This document shows positions 8,165-16,146 of a stretch of DNA of 64,000 bases, piece by piece. Both the position numbers and the translations under genes were made by a program. Within the stretch, counting starts at the first letter, position 1; every line of letters begins with the position of its first letter. The DNA is from CAYJBH01 sp964370605 (lineage in GTDB: Bacteria > Bacillota > Clostridia > Oscillospirales > Ruminococcaceae): positions 1-64,000 of the forward strand of contig CAYJJX010000005.1 in NCBI GenBank assembly GCA_964370605.1. The letters run 5' to 3'. The notes under the pieces are model-generated. The model was not told the origin of the DNA and searched no databases. It saw only the letters and a program-made list of their open reading frames with translations.

Positions 8165-11100
8165 CTTCTTTTGCGACATATTTGAAGAATGGTTGGACAG
8201 TGGCTTGTCCGATCGGCTTCGCCATGGCATTTTGAACCGTGTGGACGTCGATGAAAAAAAGGGCGATGTTACTATCTATATTTCCACCGCCGTCGCCATG
8301 CCCATAACCTTGATTTTAGAGACGCAAAGGGCGTTGGAGCCTGCCTTTAAAGGTCATACGCTCAGCATAAAAAATTTGCTCCCCAAAGAGGCTGTCACGC
8401 CGGAAGCGATCCTGCTTTTTTGCGAGGAACTCTCGCTGTCGGGGCTTGTTGTCAACGGCTTTTTATCTGCAAAACCACCGTTTCTTGACGGTGAATCAAT
8501 TACAATATACAGCACGACCGGAATACGACTGCTGAACAATCAAAACCTTTGTGAGCGCTTAGGTGAATTGATCTGCGAGAAAACCGCATGGCTTCCGAGC
8601 GTGCGACTGGAAAAAGACGCTGACGGCAAGGCGCATTGCTCTGCACCGCCTACCCCAAAAAAGACGCATAATGTACCGGGCAAGACATCCGAGACTACCG
8701 AGGCACCCCCATGGGGTGATCCGCCGCCAAACAGTGCGGCTCAGCCGATGCAGGCAAGTCCTGCGCCACCGTCACCCAAAAAGCTCCCCGTGCCGAAAAA
8801 AAGAGGTGCAAAGGCATTTTCCGTGCCCGATATCTTGGGTCTTGACCTCGTCTCGCCGGAATGCGAGCTGTTGATGGGCCGTGTGTTTGAGCCAAAAAAT
8901 CTTCTTCCGCTCGCAAAAGTCGGTGAGCAGGTGGGGAAGATGATGGTATACGGTGACGTGTTTGAGATGGATCGCCGTGACGGTTTTAAGACAATATTAT
9001 CTATATTTATCACCGATGGCAGTGGCAGTTGCAAGATGAAGATTATTGCAAACAATGGCGCTACTCTGCCAAATGTTTCGGTCGGCGATACCATTTTTGT
9101 CAAGGGCGATTGCAGTTTTGACGAGCGATATGAGAAAGATTACATACTTTTTCCAAACGATATTGTGAAGGTGGTTCGCAAGAAAAAGGTTGATACCGCC
9201 GAAATAAAGAGGGTAGAGCTGCATCTTCACACCAAAATGAGCTCACTCGATGCGCTGATATCACCCAAAGAGGTGATAAAAATGGCGGTTTCGATGGGGC
9301 ACACCGCCGTTGCAATAACCGATCACGGCAACTGTCAGGCGTTTCCTCAGGCGATGACCGAACTGGACAAGATGAGGATACCGAGTAGCGAATTCAAGCT
9401 GATCTATGGCATGGAGGGCTATTTTGTTCCGAGCGAGACGACAAAAGAACAGTCGCTCGAGGGCACGTCACGCACCAACCATATAATATTGCTTGCCAAG
9501 ACCCAGACCGGCCTCAAAAACCTTTATAAACTGGTGTCACAAAGCCATCTTGACTACTTTTACAAGCGGCCACGCATACCAAAATGGTTGTTGGACGAAC
9601 ATCGTGACGGTTTGATTGTCGGCTCTGCTTGTGAGGCGGGAGAGCTATATCGCGCCATGCTAGAGGGTGTGCCGTATTCAAAATTGATGGAGATTGCCTC
9701 TTACTACGACTTTTTGGAGGTTCAGCCGCTCGGCAACAACGAGTTTATGCTCCGAAACGGATCGGTAGAGAGTGTCGAGGTGCTCAAAGAGCATGTAAAA
9801 ACAATTTTGAAGCTCGGCAAAGATTTGACCATACCGGTCATTGCGACCGGAGATGTACACTTCGCCAAAAAAGAAGACGCTATTTATCGCACCGTTTTAA
9901 CGGCGGCAATGTATAAAGATGCCGACCTGCAACCGCCGCTTTATTACCGCACGACAGAGGAGATGCTGGCGGAATTTGATTTTTTAGATAGTGATACGGC
10001 ACACGAGATCGTGGTGGATAACCCCAATAAGTTGGTTGCACTGGTCGATGACCTGCGTGCCATTCCGAAAGGCACCTACACCCCAGAAGTGCCGGGAGCG
10101 GAGGAGGATATTGTACAATTAACCATGGATGGCGCAAAAGCAATATATGGCGACCCTCTGCCGGAAAATATAAGCCAGCGGCTGGAACGTGAACTGGATA
10201 GCATAATAAAGCATGGTTTTGCGGGACTCTATGTCATATCTCAAAAACTGGTAAAAAATTCGGTGGATAACGGATATCTTGTCGGATCTCGAGGCAGTGT
10301 CGGCTCATCGGCAGTGGCTTTTTTCTCCGGTATTTCGGAGGTCAACCCTCTTACACCGCATTACATTTGCCGCAAATGCCATTACTATGAAGCGGATTAT
10401 GAGGCACATTCCGGCTTTGATCTTCCGCCCAAAGAGTGTCCCAACTGCCAAAGTGAGCTGTATGGCGACGGCCATGAAATTCCGTTTGAAACGTTTCTTG
10501 GTTTTGATGGCGACAAGGCGCCCGATATTGATCTTAACTTTTCCGGTGAATATCAAGAATTTGCTCACAAATACACCGAAGAGTTATTCGGGAGTAAATA
10601 TGTGTTCAAGGCGGGCACAATCTCCATGTTGCAGGAAAAGACGGCGTACGGCTATGTCAAAAAGTATCTTGAAGAGCGTGGTTTGGTGGTCAATAAGGCT
10701 GAGGAACTGCGTCTTTGTAAGGGCTGTGTTGACGTAAAAAAGACGACAGGACAGCACCCGGGCGGAATGGTTGTCGTGCCGGGCGGATATGAGGTCGAGG
10801 ATTTCACGCCGGTGCAGTATCCGTCCGACAGCAAAGAAAAAGGGGTCATAACGACCCATTTTGAGTTTAAATATCTGCATGACACAATCTTGAAGCTGGA
10901 CATACTCGGGCACGATATGCCGACCATCTTCAAGCATCTGACCGACATGACGGGAATGAAGATGGAAGATGTGCCGATGAACGACGAGCGGGTAATATCA
11001 CTTTTGCTGTCACCCGAGGCGCTCGGAGTGGCCGAGAAGGAGATCGACAGCAAGACCGGAACGTTCGGCATACCGGAACTCGGCACAAACTTTGTGCGCA

Positions 11101-11963
11101 ACATGTTGATTGATGCACAACCGACAAGCTTCAGCGACCTGATTCAGATATCGGGATTATCACACGGAACCGACGTATGGAACGGTAACGCCGAGGATCT
11201 GATCAAAAATAACATCTGCACCATCTCGGACGTAATCGGAACTCGTGACAGCATCATGACGGAACTTATTCGTAAAGGCGTGGATAAGGCGCAAGCCTTC
11301 AAGATCATGGAATGGACTCGAAAAGGCAACGCCAAGAAGTTTTTCACTCCCGAGATTGAGAATATGCTTCGCAGTTGCGGTGTTGAGAACTGGTATATCG
11401 AAAGCTGTAAAAAGATTCAGTACATGTTCCCAAAAGCTCATGCCGTGGCGTATCTTATAGCGGCGGTGCGGCTGATGTGGTTCAAAATATACTATCCGCT
11501 CGAATATTATTCCGTCAGTTTTACGGTCAAGGCGGCGGAAATTTTTGACTATGAGTCGGCAGTCGGCGGCAAAGAGGTGACTTTGCGCCGATATGACGAG
11601 CTGAGACGCAAGATAGAACAGGAGCGCAAGGCAAAAGATGCAGAGCTGTTCACCATGCTTCAAAACATTCGTGAGATGCTTTGCCGTGGGTATGAGTTTC
11701 TGCCGATAGAACTGCACAAAAGCCACGCAAATGTCTATGCCATCGAGGACGGCAAAATCCGTCTGCCGTATATAGCGCTCAGCGGTGTTGGAGCAACGGC
11801 GGCGAGCGAACTGCATAGGGTGTGCAGTGAACGCTCAAACTTTCTCTCGGTCGAAGAACTGGCGCAGGAGGCAAAACTTTCCTCCACTGTAGTGACACGA
11901 TTAGACGAGGTCGGTGCGCTGTCACACCTACCAAAATCAAGTCAGCTCAGCCTGTTTGACTGA
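8148..11963 (+). CDS. polC: DNA polymerase III PolC-type alpha subunit, lacking the exonuclease domain
   Basis: Replicative polymerase of Gram-positive bacteria. The frame is open from 8109, but AGGGAGGT at 8132-8139 lies eight bases before TTG at 8148, giving 1271 residues. Order: N-terminal domain, Pro-rich linker (about 165-225), OB fold, PHP domain starting at VELHLHTKMSSLDA (about 355) with AITDHGNC, the zinc-finger cysteines CRKCHYY and CPNC, then palm motifs GSRGSVGSSAVAFF, APDIDLNFSGEYQ and TTGQHPGGMV. In known PolC a DEDDh 3'-5' exonuclease is inserted in the PHP domain just after the IYGMEG segment. Here only about 18 residues separate that segment (about 421) from NHIILLAK (about 443), so the exonuclease is absent with the frame intact. 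Proofreading would have to come from elsewhere. Confidence 0.95.
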   Translation: MQGFHNFFCDIFEEWLDSGLSDRLRHGILNRVDVDEKKGDVTIYISTAVAMPITLILETQRALEPAFKGHTLSIKNLLPKEAVTPEAILLFCEELSLSGLVVNGFLSAKPPFLDGESITIYSTTGIRLLNNQNLCERLGELICEKTAWLPSVRLEKDADGKAHCSAPPTPKKTHNVPGKTSETTEAPPWGDPPPNSAAQPMQASPAPPSPKKLPVPKKRGAKAFSVPDILGLDLVSPECELLMGRVFEPKNLLPLAKVGEQVGKMMVYGDVFEMDRRDGFKTILSIFITDGSGSCKMKIIANNGATLPNVSVGDTIFVKGDCSFDERYEKDYILFPNDIVKVVRKKKVDTAEIKRVELHLHTKMSSLDALISPKEVIKMAVSMGHTAVAITDHGNCQAFPQAMTELDKMRIPSSEFKLIYGMEGYFVPSETTKEQSLEGTSRTNHIILLAKTQTGLKNLYKLVSQSHLDYFYKRPRIPKWLLDEHRDGLIVGSACEAGELYRAMLEGVPYSKLMEIASYYDFLEVQPLGNNEFMLRNGSVESVEVLKEHVKTILKLGKDLTIPVIATGDVHFAKKEDAIYRTVLTAAMYKDADLQPPLYYRTTEEMLAEFDFLDSDTAHEIVVDNPNKLVALVDDLRAIPKGTYTPEVPGAEEDIVQLTMDGAKAIYGDPLPENISQRLERELDSIIKHGFAGLYVISQKLVKNSVDNGYLVGSRGSVGSSAVAFFSGISEVNPLTPHYICRKCHYYEADYEAHSGFDLPPKECPNCQSELYGDGHEIPFETFLGFDGDKAPDIDLNFSGEYQEFAHKYTEELFGSKYVFKAGTISMLQEKTAYGYVKKYLEERGLVVNKAEELRLCKGCVDVKKTTGQHPGGMVVVPGGYEVEDFTPVQYPSDSKEKGVITTHFEFKYLHDTILKLDILGHDMPTIFKHLTDMTGMKMEDVPMNDERVISLLLSPEALGVAEKEIDSKTGTFGIPELGTNFVRNMLIDAQPTSFSDLIQISGLSHGTDVWNGNAEDLIKNNICTISDVIGTRDSIMTELIRKGVDKAQAFKIMEWTRKGNAKKFFTPEIENMLRSCGVENWYIESCKKIQYMFPKAHAVAYLIAAVRLMWFKIYYPLEYYSVSFTVKAAEIFDYESAVGGKEVTLRRYDELRRKIEQERKAKDAELFTMLQNIREMLCRGYEFLPIELHKSHANVYAIEDGKIRLPYIALSGVGATAASELHRVCSERSNFLSVEELAQEAKLSSTVVTRLDEVGALSHLPKSSQLSLFD

Positions 11964-12057
11964 TATGGTCAATTGCGGTCCTTGGGCTTGAAAACCAACA
12001 TATCTTGACAGCATAAAATTCGCCTAACGGGTCATCTTTACATGAACTTCAAAGCAA

Positions 12058-12093
12058 ATAAACTGCGACATGATTTCTCACGTCGCAGTTTAT
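12058..12093. terminator. Bidirectional terminator between polC and the pseudouridine synthase gene
   Basis: Perfect 12-bp stem (12058-12069 with 12082-12093) and a 12-base loop, followed by a weak T-rich tract on the plus side. The stop codon of the minus-strand gene lies within the right arm. Confidence 0.65.
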
Positions 12094-12971
12094 ATTTTGT
12101 CAAAGTATTCTTTCGGGGTGCATCGTTTTGCGGTAAAAGTTCGCCCTGAGACACCGGACAGCGATGGTGCAAGATCGTTGTCAAAACACAAACGATAGGC
12201 GCACAGCAGCTGATTTTTCACCGATTTGTCGAGCGATAGATCACCTTTGTATTTGCGATCCCCGACTATATGGCAATCAAGCGAGGCAAGCTGGGCACGA
12301 ATTTGGTGTGTTTTGCCGGTATGCAGTGTCACCTCCAATAGATGATACGATCCCTTGGAAGCAACCGTTTTGAATTCGCTGACCATTTCACTACCTTTTG
12401 TGGCGGTGGTAATCTTGTCACTGCGCTCAAAACCACTTTTTACCACACCACTGACCATACCGGTCGACACTGCTAGATAGAGTTTAGTAATATGCTTTTC
12501 ACGCATTGCTTTAGCGGCAAATTCGGCGGCATCATGTGTCCTTGCAATGATGACCAGTCCCTCGGTTCCACGATCCAGACGGTTGACAAGACAGGGGCGA
12601 AAAGTGCCACTGCCGAATTGTTCGATAAATCCGTCCAACAGATTGCCGTCACCGCTGTTGTCGCTGTGACACAGCACACCGGACGGTTTTTCGACGATGC
12701 CAATGTTGTCGTCGATAAACAAAACCTCAAAATTTTCACAGGGGTTCAGCTTTTTTTCCTGCTCTGCAAAGAATTCATCATTTATGTAAAGGTTTAGCGT
12801 TTCACCGCATTGCACACGATAGTTTTCCTTTTGTTTTTTGCCGTTTACCTTTATTCTGCCGTTTCGAAAACTCTTGTAAAGCAAAGATTTGGGCATACCG
12901 ACACTCAGCAACTCCACCAGCCGTAAAAGTCGCATACCGCTTTCCGTTTCACTCACAACGAATGTTTTCAT
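12090..12971 (-). CDS. RluA-family 23S rRNA pseudouridine synthase
   Basis: Isomerises uridine to pseudouridine in large-subunit rRNA. An N-terminal S4-like RNA-binding part (LYKSFRNGRIKVNGKK) is followed by the catalytic domain with VNRLDRGTEGLVI near residue 135 (catalytic Asp in RLD), KLYLAVSTG, and the HTGKTHQIRAQL motif. 293 residues, normal for RluC/RluD-like proteins. The precise target uridines cannot be told from sequence. It stands alone, convergent with polC and divergent from nrdR. Confidence 0.93.
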   Translation of the reverse strand: MKTFVVSETESGMRLLRLVELLSVGMPKSLLYKSFRNGRIKVNGKKQKENYRVQCGETLNLYINDEFFAEQEKKLNPCENFEVLFIDDNIGIVEKPSGVLCHSDNSGDGNLLDGFIEQFGSGTFRPCLVNRLDRGTEGLVIIARTHDAAEFAAKAMREKHITKLYLAVSTGMVSGVVKSGFERSDKITTATKGSEMVSEFKTVASKGSYHLLEVTLHTGKTHQIRAQLASLDCHIVGDRKYKGDLSLDKSVKNQLLCAYRLCFDNDLAPSLSGVSGRTFTAKRCTPKEYFDKI

Positions 12972-13069
12972 GTGTATGTTTTATCCTCGGTAAAATTATT
13001 TTTAAAACTTATCGCAATTTTGCTTTTCTTTTTGACAATAATATTATATAATATAAAAAAAGATATGTA

Positions 13070-13087
13070 AAGTGTGGGGGCACACTT
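13070..13087. promoter_or_regulatory. Perfect 7-bp inverted repeat in the nrdR leader
   Basis: AAGTGTG (13070-13076) and CACACTT (13081-13087) flank GGGG, 35 bases ahead of the nrdR ATG. It sits just downstream of an AT-rich stretch containing TATAAT at 13047-13052. It could be an operator or a leader hairpin. It does not match the NrdR box consensus known to me. Confidence 0.35.
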
Positions 13088-13122
13088 CATATTCGTAATT
13101 GTAAGACGAAAGGTGAAATATT

Positions 13123-13599
13123 ATGAAATGCCCGTTTTGTACAGCGGACGACACAAAGGTGCTGGACAGCCGTCCCGCAGACGGTGGTGTGCGTATCCGC
13201 AGACGTCGTGAGTGTATTGAATGTGAAAAAAGATTTACTACCTATGAGATAGTCGAGACTGTGCCGGTGATGATTGAAAAAAAGGACGGTTCTCGTGAGG
13301 CGTTCAATCGCCAAAAAATTCTGAACGGACTGCTACGTGCCTGCGACAAACGGGCGGTTTCACTGGAACAATTGGAACAAGCGGTGGACAGGATTGAGCA
13401 GAATATATCGAACTCATTGAAACGTGAGGTAACGTCATACTATATCGGCGAGCTTTGCATGGAGGAACTGCGCAACATTGACGAGGTTGCATATGTTCGC
13501 TTTGCCTCGGTATACCGTCAATTCGGAGATCTCAATACCTTCATGCAGGAGTTGACCGACCTTTTGGGTGAGCGGTCAAAAAAGAGTAAAAAGAAGTGA
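13123..13599 (+). CDS. nrdR: Transcriptional repressor NrdR
   Basis: Zinc-ribbon/ATP-cone repressor of ribonucleotide reductase genes. Zinc ligands are Cys3, Cys6, Cys31 and Cys34 (KCPFC, ECIEC); RIRRRREC is the DNA-binding loop; the ATP-cone follows from about residue 49 (VMIEKKDGSREAFNRQKI). 158 residues. No reductase gene is in the window. The 3' end overlaps the convergent DUF4363 gene by 24 bases. Confidence 0.97.
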   Translation: MKCPFCTADDTKVLDSRPADGGVRIRRRRECIECEKRFTTYEIVETVPVMIEKKDGSREAFNRQKILNGLLRACDKRAVSLEQLEQAVDRIEQNISNSLKREVTSYYIGELCMEELRNIDEVAYVRFASVYRQFGDLNTFMQELTDLLGERSKKSKKK

Positions 13600-13920
13600 T
13601 CGACTTCGCTCTATCTCGGCTTTGATATGCCGAGCATGAAAATATATGTCGTCCGGATCGGAATTTTCGTCCAAAACCGAAACGGCAACACCGATATTTA
13701 ACACAATGTTATTATCAACAATCAACAGTAACCATCTTTGCCGCTCGGCATAGGTGGTTATTATATTTTTTGCATTTTCATGAATATCACCCTCGTTTCG
13801 CTCCATCGCCTCTATCGGTTCCATAATAGCGTCGAGTGAAGCGTCGATATATATTTGTGCACAAACCACGCCGACCACAGTGGTCAACAATAGCGTAACA
13901 GCTAGAGAAATTTTTTTCAT
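13576..13920 (-). CDS. DUF4363 family membrane-anchored protein
   Basis: 114-residue protein with one N-terminal hydrophobic segment (MKKISLAVTLLLTTVVG) and a helical, charged extracellular part. The start at 13920 is chosen over the in-frame ATG at 13929: the ATG overlaps the stop of the upstream YetF-like gene as ATGA, and the GGAG is better spaced. DUF4363 genes often follow a DUF421 gene in Clostridia, as here, so the two probably act together. The function is not known. Confidence 0.85.
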   Translation of the reverse strand: MKKISLAVTLLLTTVVGVVCAQIYIDASLDAIMEPIEAMERNEGDIHENAKNIITTYAERQRWLLLIVDNNIVLNIGVAVSVLDENSDPDDIYFHARHIKAEIERSRSLLFTLF

Positions 13921-14588
13921 GGCGGACATTCTCCTTTCTTATTTTTTTCGTCATACTCGACGATATGCACCCGACCGTCGCTGAAAATCAGCATTAGTAA
14001 TATATCTTCGAATTTCAGCTTTGATGCGTTGACATATCCTCGAAGCCACTCTTCCGTCTTTTTGCAGATTTTGAGGGCGTCCTCCACCATTACACCATCC
14101 ACTATGACGGTTGCCGGCGGCGAGTCTTTTGGATTTTTTGGAGCAGTCTCGACACAGTATGCAGAAAGATTGCCGTTGGGCTCTACAAGCGCGACCGATA
14201 TCGAAGTAGGATCGAAAATGTTTTTGTCCCGAAGCGCCGAGAGCACCTCGCTTGCGGTGAAACGCAGAAGACTTAACGTCGGCTGTACAAATCGACCGTT
14301 AAATATTACGATCTTTGGTTGACCCTCGATAAAACGTTCGAACTTTGCGTTTCGAACAGTTATTCCGGATACGATTATCTCAAGTGATGCAATAATGACT
14401 ACCGGAATGATGCCGACCAGAATCGGTATGCTCTGTTGTTCAATGGAAACGGAAGCGAGGTTAGAAATAATCATGGTGCTGACGAGCTCCGAAGCTTGCA
14501 GTTCGCCGAGCTGACGTTTTCCCATGAACCGCATTATAAACAGCACAAAAACATACACGAGTGTGGTCCGGATAACCATTAGAAACAT
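13917..14588 (-). CDS. DUF421 (YetF-like) membrane protein
   Basis: 223 residues: three N-terminal transmembrane segments including TLVYVFVLFIMRFMGKRQLG, then the cytoplasmic YetF-type domain with PKIVIFNGRFV, FTASEVLSALRDKNI and SVALVEPNGNLSAY. The MGKRQLGELQASELV segment is characteristic of the family. B. subtilis homologues (YetF, YdfS, YrbG) are spore or membrane associated. It is divergent from the gerA operon and co-transcribed with the DUF4363 gene. Confidence 0.92.
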   Translation of the reverse strand: MFLMVIRTTLVYVFVLFIMRFMGKRQLGELQASELVSTMIISNLASVSIEQQSIPILVGIIPVVIIASLEIIVSGITVRNAKFERFIEGQPKIVIFNGRFVQPTLSLLRFTASEVLSALRDKNIFDPTSISVALVEPNGNLSAYCVETAPKNPKDSPPATVIVDGVMVEDALKICKKTEEWLRGYVNASKLKFEDILLMLIFSDGRVHIVEYDEKNKKGECPP

Positions 14589-14617
14589 GTGCTATAAATC
14601 CCCTTTTAATCTTTTGT

Positions 14618-14648
14618 TGTATTAATTATTGGATATGCGTTGATACTA
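14618..14648 (+). promoter_or_regulatory. Possible sigma-G/sigma-F promoter for the ger operon
   Basis: TGTATT at 14618-14623 and GATACTA at 14642-14648, spacer 18, resemble the forespore consensus (GHATR, N17-18, CATWHTA) with one mismatch in each box. The -10 element ends 31 bases before the gerA ATG. Germinant receptor operons are normally sigma-G controlled. Confidence 0.4.
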
Positions 14649-14679
14649 TAAACATAAAAGACGCAAAAAGGAGGCAATC

Positions 14680-16143
14680 ATGCACGGGACGGTAGAGCAG
14701 TTCAGGCAGAAGATGCGAGATAAATTTTCTCACAGTAGAGATATCTATGTTCTGCTACAACGTGTGGCCGGCTGTAACCTTGCTATAGTCAAGGTGGACA
14801 ACATAACGAGTGATGTTCAGCTGTCGCTCATTTTGCTTTCTCGTCTTGCCGAGATAGAGCAGGAGAAAATGACTTCGCAGGAGCTGTTTGACTATATCAA
14901 CCGTCTCAACTCAATTCCTATATGTCAGCTCAGCGCCAAGACCGAGGAAGAACTGGATATTTTGATGTTGGCGGGTTTTGCCGTTATATATGTTGAGGGC
15001 TGTGATATTCTCCTCGGTGTGGGAATTCAAGCACCACCCGGCAATACCGTCACCGAGGTATCGGGCGAAGGAAATATCAAAGGCTCTAAGCTTGGATTCT
15101 CTCAAAATTTGCGTGTAAACATGGCATTATTAAGGCAGTTTATTCGTTCGCCGGAATTGACCTTTGAAACCGGTTTTCTCGGCGGTGTGAATGACAATGA
15201 ATATATGCTTGGGTATCATAGAGGACAGGTGCCAAAAGAGCTTATTGATGCCATACGTGAGAGGATAAAGAAGGTTGACCTTCCAATGGTGTTCGATTCC
15301 GGATATTTAGGTCCATTCATACAAAAACGACAACCGTCATTTTTTTCAGCCACCGGCAGTACCGAACGGCCGGCAACCGCGGCGGCAAAAATATGCGAAG
15401 GAAAGATAATCATAATGGTGACCGGTAGCCCCTTTGCGCTGATATACCCATATCTTTTCACCGAAAACTTTCAAAGTCTTGACGATTATTCCTCACGTCC
15501 TTTTTTTGCAAGCTTTATTCGATTGCTGAAATATATATCCTTTTTCCTTGCCGTCTTGCTCCCCGGAATGTTCATCGCAATGGTGAACTATACCCCCGAG
15601 GTGCTTCCGACCCAGCTGATGTATAAGATAGCCTATTCAGAACAAAGCACGCCACTGCCTCTTTTTGTTGAGGCGGTGATGGTCACACTCTTGCTTGAGG
15701 TGGTTCGAGAGGCAGGTTTGCGATTGCCAAAACAGATCGGAAGTTCCGTCAGTCTTGTCTCGGCGCTCATTGTCGGTGATGCGGCGGTTCAGATGGGAAT
15801 ACTCTCGGCACCGATTTTGATTGTCATAGCCTTTTCGGCACTCGCGGCGTTCGTGACACCATCGCTCTACGAGCCGATCATTATATTTCGTATAATATTT
15901 ATTTTAGCGGCAGGTATCGGCGGAGCGCTGCTGGTGAGTGGAGTGTTTGCGGTTATGCTACTCAACATTTGCGGTGTTCGCTCGTTCGGAATACCGTTCA
16001 CTCGTCCGCTTTTGCCGATAGCAGATGATGCGTTTGCAGATGGTTTTGTGCGTTCCGGTGTCGGTAAAAGTGACGGCTTTAACATCGGGAGATATATGGA
16101 TAAGACCGAGATGAAAAAACAGGATAAAGGTGGGGTGGAGTGA
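14680..16143 (+). CDS. Spore germination protein, GerA family (A subunit)
   Basis: Subunit A of an inner-spore-membrane germinant receptor. 487 residues: a cytoplasmic N-terminal half with RSPELTFETGFLGG, LGYHRGQVPKELID and GSPFALIYPYLFTENFQ, then about five transmembrane helices with LLLEVVREAGLRLPKQIGS and VSALIVGDAAVQMGI, all typical of GerAA/SpoVAF proteins. AAGGAGG lies just ahead of the ATG. The next gene starts three bases after its stop. The germinant cannot be predicted. Confidence 0.95.
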   Translation: MHGTVEQFRQKMRDKFSHSRDIYVLLQRVAGCNLAIVKVDNITSDVQLSLILLSRLAEIEQEKMTSQELFDYINRLNSIPICQLSAKTEEELDILMLAGFAVIYVEGCDILLGVGIQAPPGNTVTEVSGEGNIKGSKLGFSQNLRVNMALLRQFIRSPELTFETGFLGGVNDNEYMLGYHRGQVPKELIDAIRERIKKVDLPMVFDSGYLGPFIQKRQPSFFSATGSTERPATAAAKICEGKIIIMVTGSPFALIYPYLFTENFQSLDDYSSRPFFASFIRLLKYISFFLAVLLPGMFIAMVNYTPEVLPTQLMYKIAYSEQSTPLPLFVEAVMVTLLLEVVREAGLRLPKQIGSSVSLVSALIVGDAAVQMGILSAPILIVIAFSALAAFVTPSLYEPIIIFRIIFILAAGIGGALLVSGVFAVMLLNICGVRSFGIPFTRPLLPIADDAFADGFVRSGVGKSDGFNIGRYMDKTEMKKQDKGGVE

Positions 16144-16146
16144 CGT

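Noticed and set aside
11160..11816. 218-codon open frame antisense to polC
   Set aside because: It lies wholly opposite conserved PolC palm and C-terminal sequence and has no ribosome site or recognisable motif; a shadow of biased codon use.
13032..13060. TTGACA ahead of nrdR as a promoter
   Set aside because: No -10 box at a workable distance: the TATAAT lies only nine bases downstream and at 17 bases there is a plain A run.
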